A stretch of DNA of 64,000 nucleotides, from NCBI RefSeq assembly GCF_001039355.2, contig NW_019773570.1:550703-614702 (forward strand), written 5' to 3'. Positions 28,201 through 62,260 of the stretch are shown here, piece after piece. The notes under the pieces were generated by a model. That model saw nothing but the letters and a program-made list of their open reading frames with translations, was not told where the DNA came from and did not search any database. This stretch comes from Lingula anatina (Eukaryota; Brachiopoda; Lingulata; Lingulida; Lingulidae). Numbering within the stretch: the first letter of the stretch is position 1; the number at the start of each line of letters is the position of its first letter. Made by a program: the position numbers and the translations under genes.

Positions 28201-31200
28201 TTTTACTGTTTCCCCACTTTAATGTATTATCCCTGCTTATTACTTACAAAAATCAACTGAATACATTCACTGTCACTCATAAATGGGCAGGGTTACAGAC
28301 ACTTAATATGACCAACAACAGTCAAGTATTCTCTTAATTAGTATTTAAACTTACAGAAATCTGAGTTCTAGGAATACACCCTGGGGTTCTGGGTGTTTTC
28401 CTCTGTGTACACCACACACAGTCGGGGTCTTTCTGGCATCCTTCCACATCATACTGTAAACAATATGTCTCCACCGCAGACTGAGAGTTCTGAAATTACA
28501 GCACCAAAACTTCTTTACTGAACCAAGACAGAAATCAGAATTTTGGGAAGTGACAACAATTTACTTCATTACAAAAATGAATATAAACCTCACTGTTAAG
28601 ATATATCATCTGGACCATGTGCTCCACATTGAGCAAGGAATATAATAAAGATGCTACATAATACAATGCAGTCACTTGGATTTATTGGATCAGTTACCAT
28701 TCAATTCTTGGGATCTACATACTCTCAGATGACTGAGCACAGTGCCTCTATAACCTCCCAGGATAATCAATCTTTTACCTGATTCACAGCCACAGAAGGT
28801 GGGACTTTATATGCTATGAGATCAGAGAGCACAGTGCCTCGATAACCTCCCAGGATGATAAGAGTGTCACCAAACGCTACCACAGAGGAGTGAGAGAACC
28901 GTCCTTTGTTAGGAGCATTTCCCAACACACCCACACCTGAAATAAACCACATGACAATAACACGCAAATTTAAGTGACTCACTTCCTTAACAATTGTTTA
29001 TGATAGTTTTTCACAATTTTTCAAAATACTGGTCTTTTTTTTTTTCCAGAATCACAATTTCAGTTATGCAAAAAAAGTACTTTCTGACTCAATCCATTAA
29101 ATTTTTCTGGAATTAATGATCTTTCAATTTAGGAATAATGCCTTAATACTATTGGGATCTAAAGACAAATTAATGTAATCTTTCATAAAAATTAATAAAA
29201 AATAAACCACCCAGTACACAGTACTCAAGAGTTCAGTCAGGATTTTGGGTTGTAAGAGAAAAGCAGGAAGAAATGACTTTGTATCCCAACGTCTAGGGAT
29301 GTGGGAGTAGCTGAAAGTGGAAAACTGGGATTTCAGATTTGACTTGGTGGGAGAAAAAATCATGTCTGTGAGTTCAAGGCTCCTCACCATTGAAGAACTC
29401 CTCCAGGTTGGTGGGCTGTACCCACATATGACAGCCCAGGTGATAGAAGTGCAGGTGTTCATCATAACACTTCTCCTGATACTCATGAATATGGACATAG
29501 CCTCCATAGACCAGCATATAGTTCCCCAGGATGTGAGCAGTATGGTATGCACGTATTGGCGGGACAGGGTGCTCCCCGCTGTTGTTATGGTAATGAACCC
29601 GGGACCAGTAGTTGTAGTCCACATGGAAAACATGGAGGTGACTTGTGCGATTGCTGAACCTTGCATATTCCGTGGTAAACCCACCATACACTAGAACAGA
29701 CCTGGACTCTTGGTGGTACACTGCAGAGTGACCAACTAGCCGGCGGTCAAGGGGGTTTCCTCCTTTGGTGACCACAGCCTCCCAGTCTCCAGAGTTGGCG
29801 ATGTCAATTCTGTACATGGCTGATACAAAGGAGCCATTCTCCGTCTGACCACCAAACAGATAGAGCCAGCGGTCATCCACCAGGGTCAGTGTGTGGTCAG
29901 TGAGGGCTGGAGGCTGGTCAGTGCTGGAGGACACATGGAGTGACCACTGGGCACTGGTGATATTGTACAGCCACAGTTCATTGGATACCACCCCAGCAGT
30001 GGTTTTACCACCATATATATACATGGCGTCTCTGAAACCCACAGCAGCGAGGTTATGGCGCCCATCAGGCCAGGGTGATGTATGGTTTATATATGTCCAT
30101 AGACTTGTTGTAAAGTCATATTTATACAGGTCATCAAGGACTGTGGAAAGGGTATGGCCACCAAATGTCCATATGGCATTCTCTAAGAAGACAGTCGCAT
30201 GTCCAGCACGTGGTGCGAAGCCTGAACCAGCAGGAGACAACGTGTACCACGTGCTGTTGCCCTCAGTGGAGTTATACGGGAAGGAGCAGGAGTAGCCTGT
30301 ATAGCCACTCTTACAGTCACAGAGTCCAGAGAACAAGCCACAGTCTCCTCTGTTAGGAGATCCACATTGTGATCCCTCAAATCTGGGGCAGATTACATGT
30401 TCACAGGCTGGAAGAGATAGACAATGACTTTATGATTAAATAATAATTTATAATCCCACTGAATAAAAAGATCCAAATATTCTTAATTCAAATAGATTAA
30501 TGCACGAGTAAAAAGTGCTTTAGATGGTCTGGAGAGCTACAATTCCAGCTGAAATCAAAAAGGACAAGACAACTGGTCTAGCTCTTTACCTGACCCAGTA
30601 TAGGCAGGGTTACACACACACTGGTGGTTCACACAGCTCCTTACCTGACCCAGTATAGGCAGGGTTACACACACACTGGTGGTTCACACAGCTTCTTACC
30701 TGACCCAGTATAGGCAGGGTTACACACACACTGGTGGTTCACACAGTGACCAGCAGGACTAGAGCAGTTGAGAAGACAGTCTGTCACGGTATACACTGCC
30801 TCAAACCCATCCAACACATAGTTACGGTCACTAAAGAAATGAATCAGCATCTGGAAAAAGACAAAAAATACTATGAAGCACTTTTTTTTCAAAACACAGT
30901 CTTTTAAAAACTCCTACTTAAAGGGAAAGAATTTTTTATTTCAAAATTAAGAGTTTTATAACTTAGTGGTCTTATGCCTGAAAAGTTTTTGAAAACACAA
31001 ACAATATTGTAGGCAGTCATGTGGACCTTTAGAGTGCTTCATTTTGATAACCTTTTCTAAATAATGATCGTTGATGGAGACAATTTGCTTTCATAAAATA
31101 CTAGAAATTATAGCCTTAAATTATTTAGACTTTATTGAATATAACTAACTAATTAACACAGAGGATGAATCTGGAGTATCAAATCCATGACGAGTTCACT

Positions 31201-32099
31201 ATACACACCTCTGTTACATTAACAGTAGCCTTTAATGTATGCTTAGGTTTTCACTCACAGTTGTTAAATATTCATACTGACAATCAAATTCACGACAAAA
31301 TTCAAGAACTCGAAGAACTCACATATCCTGAGGTTGCAGTGACTGTATCTGGGACTGATTCTCCGCTAAAACTTCCAATCATGGGACTGGAATAAGCCTG
31401 GCCGTCATAGACAAATAGCTGGTCATAAGAACACTCTGTGCTCATTCTACTGAAACTCAGTGTGATATACTTAGATGTTGATCCAGCTGAAAAAAATCAT
31501 TATGTAAATGATAATATGGTAAAATGATTTATTTATCATCAAATACTTGTTTTATAATTAGATATTTTTATGTATTTACATTATGTAGTAACACTTTAAA
31601 TCAATTTTTCATATGCATTTGAAACACTGCACAAATTTTTACATTCAATTTTTGACATTTAATAGAATATATTCAGCTGGTTGAATCAACAAAAATCTTT
31701 TTAAATATATAATTATTTGCTTTAGAAAGTAACTCATCAAAACAATCAAAGTTAAGATTAGCATTTGACACATTTGTTGAAAGGGATAACATAATTATTT
31801 ATTATATATCAAAAAGTACTATACTACAATTTGTTCACTTTGTTGAGTTTTAAACTGAATCATTGGAAAAATTAAAGTACTGCATGGAAATAACTGTCAC
31901 TAAACATGTGTTCTGCTTTCTGTCACTCACCATCAATGAGCCATTCACAGTGCATGGAGGGTAAATATTTCCCCTGGGCGTTCCCGTGGTTGATAACTCC
32001 ATACGTCCCATTCAGGAGATATCGCCCTTTGCAGGCCACACCAAACACTATGCACTGCAACAGCAGGCTCAAGGCCAGGAACATCTGCATCCTGGACAT
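12307..32099 (-). CDS. MEGF8: MEGF8, multiple EGF-like domains protein 8 (complete, 36 coding exons)
   Basis: Type I membrane glycoprotein. Exons in order: 32099-31931, 31486-31323, 30850-30700, 30407-29388, 28936-28779, 28489-28355, 27986-27809, 27536-27364, 27221-27021, 26715-26515, 26146-25901, 25565-25462, 25182-24917, 24640-24415, 24111-23888, 23630-23489, 23291-23063, 22755-22596, 22207-22029, 21673-21384, 21082-20941, 20567-20375, 20149-19986, 19548-19410, 19192-18937, 18554-18413, 18100-17887, 17661-17444, 17026-16771, 16467-16290, 15928-15733, 15070-14912, 14621-14476, 14195-14075, 13756-13537, 13265-12307. They total 8319 nt in one frame, 2772 residues (human MEGF8 is about 2800). 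Domains: signal peptide 1-22; CUB about 23-130; two EGF 130-205; six-blade kelch 215-550; cysteine-rich PSI-type modules 560-1055; calcium-type EGF 1085-1130; laminin EGF to 1255; CUB 1256-1385; EGF; second kelch 1460-1790; PSI modules to 2110; EGF and laminin EGF to 2390; one membrane span about 2587-2610; tail with MASRPF. The start is an ATG directly after a CAG acceptor, so the 5' UTR lies in an upstream exon. In mammals MEGF8 works with MGRN1 and MOSMO to lower Smoothened at the surface. Confidence 0.96.
15025..15205 (-). repeat. 64-bp tandem repeat spanning the MEGF8 exon-32 acceptor (three acceptors)
   Basis: The acceptor and first about 37 bp of exon 32 occur three times, with exon starts at 15070 (used), 15134 and 15198. 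The TTATTCAG end is intact in the middle copy. Confidence 0.92.
15420..15810 (-). repeat. 78-bp tandem repeat spanning the MEGF8 exon-31 donor (five donors)
   Basis: The last 54 bp of exon 31 plus 24 bp of intron start are repeated. Five identical AAG|GTAAGTG donors result, with exon ends at 15733, 15655, 15577, 15498 and 15420. Spacing is 78, 78, 79, 78. The first is the one that splices in frame to exon 32 by the standard model. Confidence 0.93.
18213..18500 (-). repeat. about 139-bp duplication spanning the MEGF8 exon-26 donor
   Basis: The 3' half of exon 26, its donor (AACAAG|GTAAAC) and a G-rich intron start are present twice, with donors at 18413 (used) and 18274. The copies differ mainly in length of the C-rich tract on the plus strand. 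Confidence 0.9.
19337..19470 (-). repeat. degenerate copy of the MEGF8 exon-24 donor region
   Basis: 19337-19400 repeats the 19406-19480 exon end in diverged form. Shared words include TTATAGTTATA and CCTGGGAGAG. The copied donor is decayed. Confidence 0.7.
19866..20030 (-). repeat. 54-bp tandem repeat spanning the MEGF8 exon-23 donor (three in-frame donors)
   Basis: Exon ends at 19986, 19932 and 19878, each GGGAACAAG|GTA. The unit is 54 bp, so reading through gives 18 extra residues (VNMVTLLWFILPPDTGNK) per copy without a stop before the third donor. Confidence 0.93.
25620..25895. repeat. C-rich, G-poor intronic tract (G-rich in MEGF8 pre-mRNA)
   Basis: About 270 bp immediately past the exon-11 donor (25901). 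The plus strand is almost only C and A with some T, with runs of 4 to 12 C, so the transcript has many G runs. Confidence 0.9.
27672..28110 (-). repeat. duplications at both ends of MEGF8 exon 7
   Basis: Donor side: the exon end and donor are copied 100 bp downstream, with donors at 27809 (used) and 27709. Acceptor side: the acceptor and first about 60 bp are copied 85 bp upstream, with exon starts at 27986 (used) and 28071. Both copies are near identical to the real junctions. Confidence 0.9.
28720..28860 (-). repeat. degenerate partial copy of MEGF8 exon 5
   Basis: 28725-28770 repeats the interior of exon 5 seen at 28818-28860 (shared AGCACAGTGCCTC and TAACCTCCCAGGAT). It lies partly in the downstream intron and carries substitutions. 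Confidence 0.75.
29388..30407 (-). other. MEGF8: MEGF8 exon 4: EGF plus first kelch propeller on one exon
   Basis: 1020 nt, 340 residues without an intron. It opens with EGF cysteines (GDCGLFSGLCDCKSGYTGYSC) and continues through kelch blades marked by GG pairs such as WTFGGHT, YIYGGKT, YLFGGQT, LVYGGFT and LVYGGYV. The next exon supplies the last blade (IILGGYRG). Confidence 0.92.
30586..30752 (-). repeat. 55-bp tandem repeat spanning the MEGF8 exon-3 donor (three donors)
   Basis: Exon ends at 30700 (used), 30645 and 30590, each GGGTCAG|GTAA. The first repeat read as exon gives a stop after about 17 codons. Confidence 0.93.
31323..32099 (-). other. MEGF8: MEGF8 exons 1-2: signal peptide and first CUB
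   Basis: Exon 1 gives a hydrophobic leader (MQMFLALSLLLQCIVFGV) followed by the CUB opening with Cys residues in KGRYLLNGTYGVINHGN. Exon 2 gives the CUB core SFSRMSTECSYDQLFVYDG. The frame joins through a phase-1 intron and continues in exon 3. Confidence 0.9.
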
Positions 32100-32290
32100 C
32101 TGAAGATAGAAATTTCATGATAATGATATTACTTTGATGGCGTCTACTGAGAAAAAGAAAAGAGGCACAAAGTTTTATTATCTAACTAAAAACAGAATTC
32201 TGAGGAGTTAACACTAAGGAGAATTGAAAAGCATGAGAGAATGCCATTCTGTGTTAATTTTGGGCCCTTTGTTAGAACAACCCAAAGAGC

Positions 32291-32728
32291 AACAAGGCAG
32301 CAAAGCTGTCAAATGTACAGACAAAAAGCAGGAAATAACTATGCACAAAATAGGCTACTGTCAATTCTGATGCAAAAGTACATTATGTTAAACTGTAAAT
32401 TCAACATCAATTTTTAATTATGCTCAACAGGAAATACCAATGAAAGTAAAATGTGTAACAAGCATAAGGCTTCAGGCCCATGAGAGTTCAAGTTCACACT
32501 TTGAAAATGTATAACTTCCAGAAAAAGAAGCCAATTAGACTGCTTTTCCAACTCAGGCTGCATGCCGATTTTCGAACTTGACCTCCGTTTTAGTAAGATC
32601 GATTACTCCTGAGAGTTTCACGACAACAGGCCTATCGGTTTTCCTTGAAATGTGTTTACAGTGTTGCATATATGTTGAAAAGTGAAAGAAAAAAGCATAA
32701 CTTCTACAATAATGGCCCGATCATCCTG
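32291..32728. mobile_element. pearl/HINE-like element, left part, truncated by the assembly gap
   Basis: Begins AACAAGGCAGCAAAGCTGTC. Like the copy at 51147 it shares further blocks: ATGTACAGACAAAAA, TACTGTCAATTCTGATG, GCATATATG-TGAAAA and CCCGATCAT. The middle has diverged. It lies between MEGF8 exon 1 and SELENOF. The missing 735 bases would correspond to the tandem-core and right end. Confidence 0.7.
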
Positions 32729-33463
32729 NNNNNNNNNNNNNNNNNNNNNNNNNNNNNNNNNNNNNNNNNNNNNNNNNNNNNNNNNNNNNNNNNNNNNNNN
32801 NNNNNNNNNNNNNNNNNNNNNNNNNNNNNNNNNNNNNNNNNNNNNNNNNNNNNNNNNNNNNNNNNNNNNNNNNNNNNNNNNNNNNNNNNNNNNNNNNNNN
32901 NNNNNNNNNNNNNNNNNNNNNNNNNNNNNNNNNNNNNNNNNNNNNNNNNNNNNNNNNNNNNNNNNNNNNNNNNNNNNNNNNNNNNNNNNNNNNNNNNNNN
33001 NNNNNNNNNNNNNNNNNNNNNNNNNNNNNNNNNNNNNNNNNNNNNNNNNNNNNNNNNNNNNNNNNNNNNNNNNNNNNNNNNNNNNNNNNNNNNNNNNNNN
33101 NNNNNNNNNNNNNNNNNNNNNNNNNNNNNNNNNNNNNNNNNNNNNNNNNNNNNNNNNNNNNNNNNNNNNNNNNNNNNNNNNNNNNNNNNNNNNNNNNNNN
33201 NNNNNNNNNNNNNNNNNNNNNNNNNNNNNNNNNNNNNNNNNNNNNNNNNNNNNNNNNNNNNNNNNNNNNNNNNNNNNNNNNNNNNNNNNNNNNNNNNNNN
33301 NNNNNNNNNNNNNNNNNNNNNNNNNNNNNNNNNNNNNNNNNNNNNNNNNNNNNNNNNNNNNNNNNNNNNNNNNNNNNNNNNNNNNNNNNNNNNNNNNNNN
33401 NNNNNNNNNNNNNNNNNNNNNNNNNNNNNNNNNNNNNNNNNNNNNNNNNNNNNNNNNNNNNNN
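32729..33463. other. assembly gap (735 N)
   Basis: Run of N. Its left edge falls inside the repeat element that starts at 32291, which explains why the assembly broke here. It may also hide the MEGF8 5' UTR exon and part of the shared promoter. Confidence 1.
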
Positions 33464-33469
33464 GTAGTT

Positions 33470-33575
33470 TAATCTTAACTGCGCAGTGAATTTTCACAGA
33501 CTCAGGAGCGGACAGATATTTTGACCAATGAGAGAAGAGTAGCTCCGCAGAAGCGAAAAATAGGAAGATGGCGGA
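33470..33575 (+). promoter_or_regulatory. SELENOF proximal promoter with CCAAT and YY1-like motif
   Basis: A CCAAT box (GACCAATGAG) sits about 45 bp upstream of the start codon. AAGATGGCGGA at the initiator ATG fits the YY1 consensus that often overlaps the start of TATA-less genes. MEGF8 runs the opposite way from about 32.1 kb, so a bidirectional promoter is possible, but the gap prevents a firm call. Confidence 0.5.
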
Positions 33576-33955
33576 CCTCCGTGGTCTGCTGTCCTCTTTT
33601 GTATTTTTGGTTTGTATTCCTAAAGTTAGGTATATGAAAAATTACAAAACATATTTTTCAATGAGAGAACGCATATATTTACCAATCTGAGGGGATTCTA
33701 CCAGTATACACTTGCTTAAGAGAAGATTTCGATATTGTGCTGGTTGAGTGACGCGTGTCATTTAACTTAAAGGAAGATAGAGATTATGAAAAATGATAGC
33801 TCATATTTTTACAAGAAAGAATCTTGATAGTAATATTTTTACAAGAAAGATAGTATAATGATAGAGATGATATTTATTTAATGGCCTTCGGTTCACCTTT
33901 TGACTGGAAGATACATTTTTAATTACTAAGCTTCAAAATCAAATGCTGATGATAT

Positions 33956-34027
<72 letters not shown>

Positions 34028-35027
34028 ACAAATGTTTTGATCTTTCAGATATATTTAACAAGTGGTGAGAAGCTGAGTTCAGAGCAATGTCGAGAGCTTG
34101 GCTTCACTACTAATCTCTTCTGCTCCACTTGTAATGAGTTAGCAAACTTTGAGCTACAAAAACTCAGTGAGGACTGTCATCAGTGCTGCCAGGAAGACAA
34201 GGACGAGGAGAAAAATGAACAGGTAAGTGTCCAGACACCTGTCCACAGTGACACACCCATATTTCTGTTACCTTAAACTTGGATTCCAAATTTTTTGATT
34301 TTGATATTTAAAAGATATCAAGGCTTGATGCCACATGTAACTTTTTTGACCACCTGTCCTTAAATTAAATTATTTATTTATACATTTCATTCTAGCTGTT
34401 TCCATTTGCTGAGCTACAGGTGTGTCAATGAAAATTGGGGAGATATCCACAGGTGCAAGGTCAGTGGATTGTTTAATTGTAGAATAGTGGAATGTTTATT
34501 AAATTTTGTGTTTATGTGTTGAAAAGAAATAAACACACCTTAGCTTGGGGTTAAAGTTAATTTTACCCCAGTTTAGTTTCGGTTTGTCTTTAGTGTATAG
34601 AAACTGCATATTGATTTTCAACATGTTTCAGCTATTACTGAGTGATTTTCGTTTATTATTTGTACAAGGATGAAACTGCCATTTGGTGAGAAGTCAGGAA
34701 ATGTGGCATGGGCTCCAGTGGGCTGCCTAGACCAATGACATTTTAGCTCCAAAAAGTCAGAAATCAGTGGATTGTAAAAAAAAAAGATCTCATTCCTGTT
34801 AGTTTGGTTGAATAACCAGCATAATGGTGTTTTCAAATCATATTTCAGCTTTTGTGAAGAGTGACCGTCCCTCACAGTTCCCTGGGTTAAGGGTGAAGTA
34901 TGTGAGGGGGGCTGATCCTGTCATCAAACTGTTGGATGATAACCGCGTGGTGCAGGAGACACTCAGCATTGAGAAGTGGAACACAGACTCTGTGGAGGAA
35001 TTCTTCCATGAGCGCCTAAGGAAATAA
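33568..35027 (+). CDS. SELENOF: SELENOF (15-kDa selenoprotein), complete, with in-frame UGA
   Basis: Four exons: 33568-33624, 34049-34222, 34396-34459 and 34849-35027 (TAA), 157 residues. The N-terminus MADLRGLLSSFVFLVC is a signal peptide. The cysteine-rich part (SSEQCRELGF, LFCSTCNEL, DCHQCCQED) is the domain that binds UGGT in the ER. Exon 3 encodes VCQUKLGRYPQVQ with Sec at residue 89 (TGA 34429-34431). The last exon gives the thioredoxin-like end AFVKSDRPSQFPGL, KYVRGADPVIKLLDDN and KWNTDSVEEFF. The family acts as an ER oxidoreductase in glycoprotein quality control. The usual redox motif is CGU; here it is CQU. The first donor (AAA|GTTAGG) is the weakest junction. Naive gene finding will cut the protein at exon 2 or at the UGA. 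Confidence 0.95.
33962..34021. repeat. (AT)n microsatellite in SELENOF intron 1
   Basis: About 58 bp of pure AT just upstream of the exon-2 acceptor. Confidence 0.95.
34429..34431 (+). other. SELENOF: selenocysteine codon UGA
   Basis: TGA lies in frame between TGTCAA and AAATTGGGGAGA inside a well-spliced exon. The flanks V-C-Q and K-L-G-R-Y-P-Q are the family signature around Sec. Confidence 0.96.
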
Positions 35028-35651
35028 ATTCTTGTTCAGTTGAATTTTACATTGCTGTACATGGTGAGAACACACTTGACATGGACAATAGACTGTGTCA
35101 TGCCTTGTTGTTAGCAATGGCATATTTTACTGAACAGATTTCTTTCTATGCAGTCTCAGGATATTTTTTAAATAATCATGACTATAAAGCTGATGTAATG
35201 TACAGTGCAGTGACTCATTGTCTAAGCAGATCTCTTTGTTACTTGTTATATGTCAATTTTGTGAATGATACATCACTTATCATCTTTTATTGATATGAGA
35301 TACTTACAACATTGATTTTTTTTGTTCTGTTGAATGTTTTGACCCTAGATAATTTATTAGGGGGAAAAAAGAAATTATTAATATTGTTATTTGTTATGTT
35401 TTAAAAAATAAACTGTAGTGTAAATTCTTTGTATTGGACCACAATTATGTATGTGAAAGTTAAATTACTTGATCAGTTATTGCCACCTGGTTGTAGATGT
35501 AAAAGTTGCATGGATATTGTGTTAGTTTTCAGTACATATGGCAGTATTACAGTATAAACTTAAAATATCAAGAAACAGATCAGGAACATTAAAAATTTCA
35601 GATTTTCATCAAAGTAAGAAGAGAACTAGACATCCTGGGCACTGCTACAGT

Positions 35652-35723
35652 GGGTTTCTGTCTCCATGAAGCTTCAGCATCAAACCCTGCGGTGTGCTGT
35701 AGTTGAGATACTGACAGAGGTCC
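35652..35723 (+). promoter_or_regulatory. SECIS element in the SELENOF 3' UTR
   Basis: Stem I is GGGTTTCTGTC paired with GACAGAGGTCC (11 pairs with G-U). The core quartet has ATGA at 35666-35669 opposite TGAG at 35704-35707. Stem II is AGCTTCAGCAT against GTGCTGTAGTT (10 of 11 pairs). The apical loop contains the required AA at 35682-35684. It lies about 0.6 kb after the stop codon, and a poly(A) hexamer follows at 35795. Confidence 0.93.
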
Positions 35724-35794
35724 TGTGTAGATTGCATTAGCTGGTATTATACATATATAACTGTACAGAAGCAATGTTGTATATTTATTTCATC

Positions 35795-35800
35795 AATAAA
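35795..35800 (+). terminator. SELENOF poly(A) signal AATAAA
   Basis: Canonical hexamer downstream of the SECIS. An earlier AATAAA near 35407 would give a transcript lacking the SECIS, so the distal site is the functional one for selenoprotein synthesis. Confidence 0.65.
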
Positions 35801-35827
35801 AAATTCTTTCAAAAACATTTGTGATAT

Positions 35828-38033
35828 ATTTGTGCTGAAAGATGGTCCATCAGTTTATAGTGAAAATAACTTTTTTCAAATCATTTGGCTGGAAACTGTC
35901 AGATAATAAAAGTGGATAAAAAAGTGAAAATGGTTCTTAAAGTTAATATTTTTATTCACATAATTCTACAGAAGTCTAAGATCTGCATCATTATTTGTTA
36001 CCAAGTTCTACTCGTCTCCTATACATTATTTGTTACCAAGTTCTACTCGTCTCCTATACAAAATCGCTATTTTATAAATTTCATTTCAACAATGTGACGA
36101 GGCAAAACACAAGACACCTTCAAAACGGGCAACTTCAATGTGTCTCCTAAAATTCCACAAAAACTTCATTTCTATCAAATTCTGAATAATTTAGTTTCAT
36201 AGGATCACATACTTCCACTTTATTTTGCCACAGCTAAGATGTTATTTTTCTACACTAGTTTTACTATCATGGTGCTTTCAAGCCGCTGAACTTATTGGAA
36301 CATTTATATGACTTAAAATATACTTTTCAAACAAAATTTCCTATAAATATGAGTTTTTTTTTTGTCTCATTGATCTTTAACCTATTACTATCTCTTATCA
36401 TTGATCTCTTATTTTTATTTTCAGACTGAAAATGGACAAATAGCTTGAATAAAACTAAAATTTAAAGAAGCTACCTTTTCTTGAGCGACAGAAATAAAAT
36501 AATATTCTTTGCACATGACTGATTTCAGCAAGCAGTGTATAATCTCCATGCATCATTTAGGTCGGCAATATTTGTAAATGACACGGTAACATTTATTGTC
36601 CACAAACATCACTACATAACCGAAGCAAAAATTATACCACCCTATTCTCCTATAAATAATCACTTATTTTTCTGACATTCATATGTACAAGTATATATAA
36701 TATATATATTGGCACATGATCTGCGTACCATTATAACATGTTGACATTCATTATTTCTAATGCTCCACATCTGCCTACCACAGTGAGGCTTCAAAACAGA
36801 GAGCACAGGAACACATATTTACATACCAGTCTTTAGACAACATAAACATTAAGATCTCTTGAAAATTTTTAGTATTTGATCTATTTATTTTTAAAGAAAG
36901 AAGAATTAAGAAACAGAAATGTTTTTTGAAAGGGAAAGTTTTTATCAGGGGAATAAGGACTGTTGCTTAGCAGCAGAATGTCTTATATTCAATCATTATC
37001 AGCATGTTTTCTTTTTTCACCTTTATAAAAAATCTCCAAACTCCAATCTACAGCACTGACATGAAACAAATCATAAAATTTCTAAACACCAAATTCCCAA
37101 AGATGACAAGGAAAAGTTTTACTTTCTATGCCCCACATTAAATTTCTGCAGGATTGCCAAATATTTCATAAACCTTGTAACAAAAGATTGAATGAAACTT
37201 AATTCATCACTTGCACATTATGACCAAATATTCCGGGTGTGGTACGACATCATCACTGTAGCTGCATGCATGCATTCCTGAGAGAGCTATATGACATCCA
37301 GGGGTAATGTCTACCCAGAGTTGGACACCGTATGTCTGACAGCTTCCTGAAAGATCTCCACACAACGTCTTGTAATATCTCTACATACGTATGAGGATCT
37401 GAAAAGGGCACACATCATTTCCAGGGCTCAGGAGCACAACATGATGTGTCTGGTGCTATAAAACAGTGCAGTAACCATCGAAATGTAAATTAAATACCAA
37501 CCAAATTTCTATTTCACATTCAGAAATTATCAGTATAAGCACATTTCTATTGAGCTAAAACACGATTTCCTTCACATAGTTTATAACCCTTATCCCACTC
37601 TTGAATACCAATAATAGTAATAAATACAGCAGAACCAGTTGTTTGTAGGTTACACTCCACAGTTATACTCCACTGATATTAAAGATTTATTTGTACAGAA
37701 AGAGGCCTCCTGTCCATGCACATGTTTCTGTGAAAATCTTTGGAATGCATGGACTCGACTTCCCTGTCTGAAGGTATATATACTTGGTACTTCTTGGCAT
37801 CCTTTCTCTCCACACACTGGTGTGCCGATTCCTGGTACTTGCCTTCTCTGCAGCTTAAATATTAGCATTTCTTTCGTTAATTTTGTCATCCTGCTATCAC
37901 AAGTAACTTCTCTACACAGTACAGTGGCTCAAGTCTTTTAATCTTTTATATGTGACTAATTTTTGATGATGGATATATATGGACTCCTCTTGGTTTCCAA
38001 TGGTAACTGTTGTCGTGGATATGGTTACCATAG
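35828..38033 (-). other. region past the dynamin stop codon: dynamin 3' UTR and SELENOF-dynamin boundary
   Basis: AT-rich sequence between two convergent genes with no supported ORF. A 35-bp direct duplication is present at 35990-36059. The dynamin poly(A) site was not assigned because several TTTATT hexamers (AATAAA on the minus strand) are possible. Confidence 0.6.
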
Positions 38034-61892
<23,859 letters not shown>

Positions 61893-62260
61893 TTTGATAA
61901 ATTTGAGTTCCTCCCCTTTATCTTCTTGTGAATATGGCGGAACCTCTTCCTGTTATAAGGCCGCTTGTGGCAAAATAAAATATTTGTTTTTTATTTCTAG
62001 CGACAAAACGTCTGCGCATGTGCGTAATAGCTGCGCCGCTTAGTAAACATGCGGTAAATAATCATATGATGTCGTTAAATTACCTTATTTTGTATAACCT
62101 GAGAGTCGTTTGCATAAACAGAAAATATTGTTCCCTTGAAGGAAGTGCGGTGGAGTTTTGGCTATTTGTAACTGATGATCTCAGTGTAGCTCTTCTGTGT
62201 GGAAGGTTATAAAGTTAGTCCCTCACACGCCACTACCGAGCCAGGCGGTCAGGTTGCAGG
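61893..62260. promoter_or_regulatory. bidirectional promoter between dynamin and TRUB2
   Basis: The two start regions face away from each other. TGCGCATGTGCG at 62013-62024 is one mismatch from the NRF1 consensus, and GGAAGTGCGG near 62140 resembles an ETS site. CpG density is higher than nearby. A TRUB2 5' UTR exon probably ends at 62258 (TTGCAG|GTAAAA) and joins the acceptor before 62943. Confidence 0.6.

Noticed and set aside
32645-33497. Long ORFs across the N runs
   Set aside because: Made only of unknown bases; the same applies to 44006-44680.
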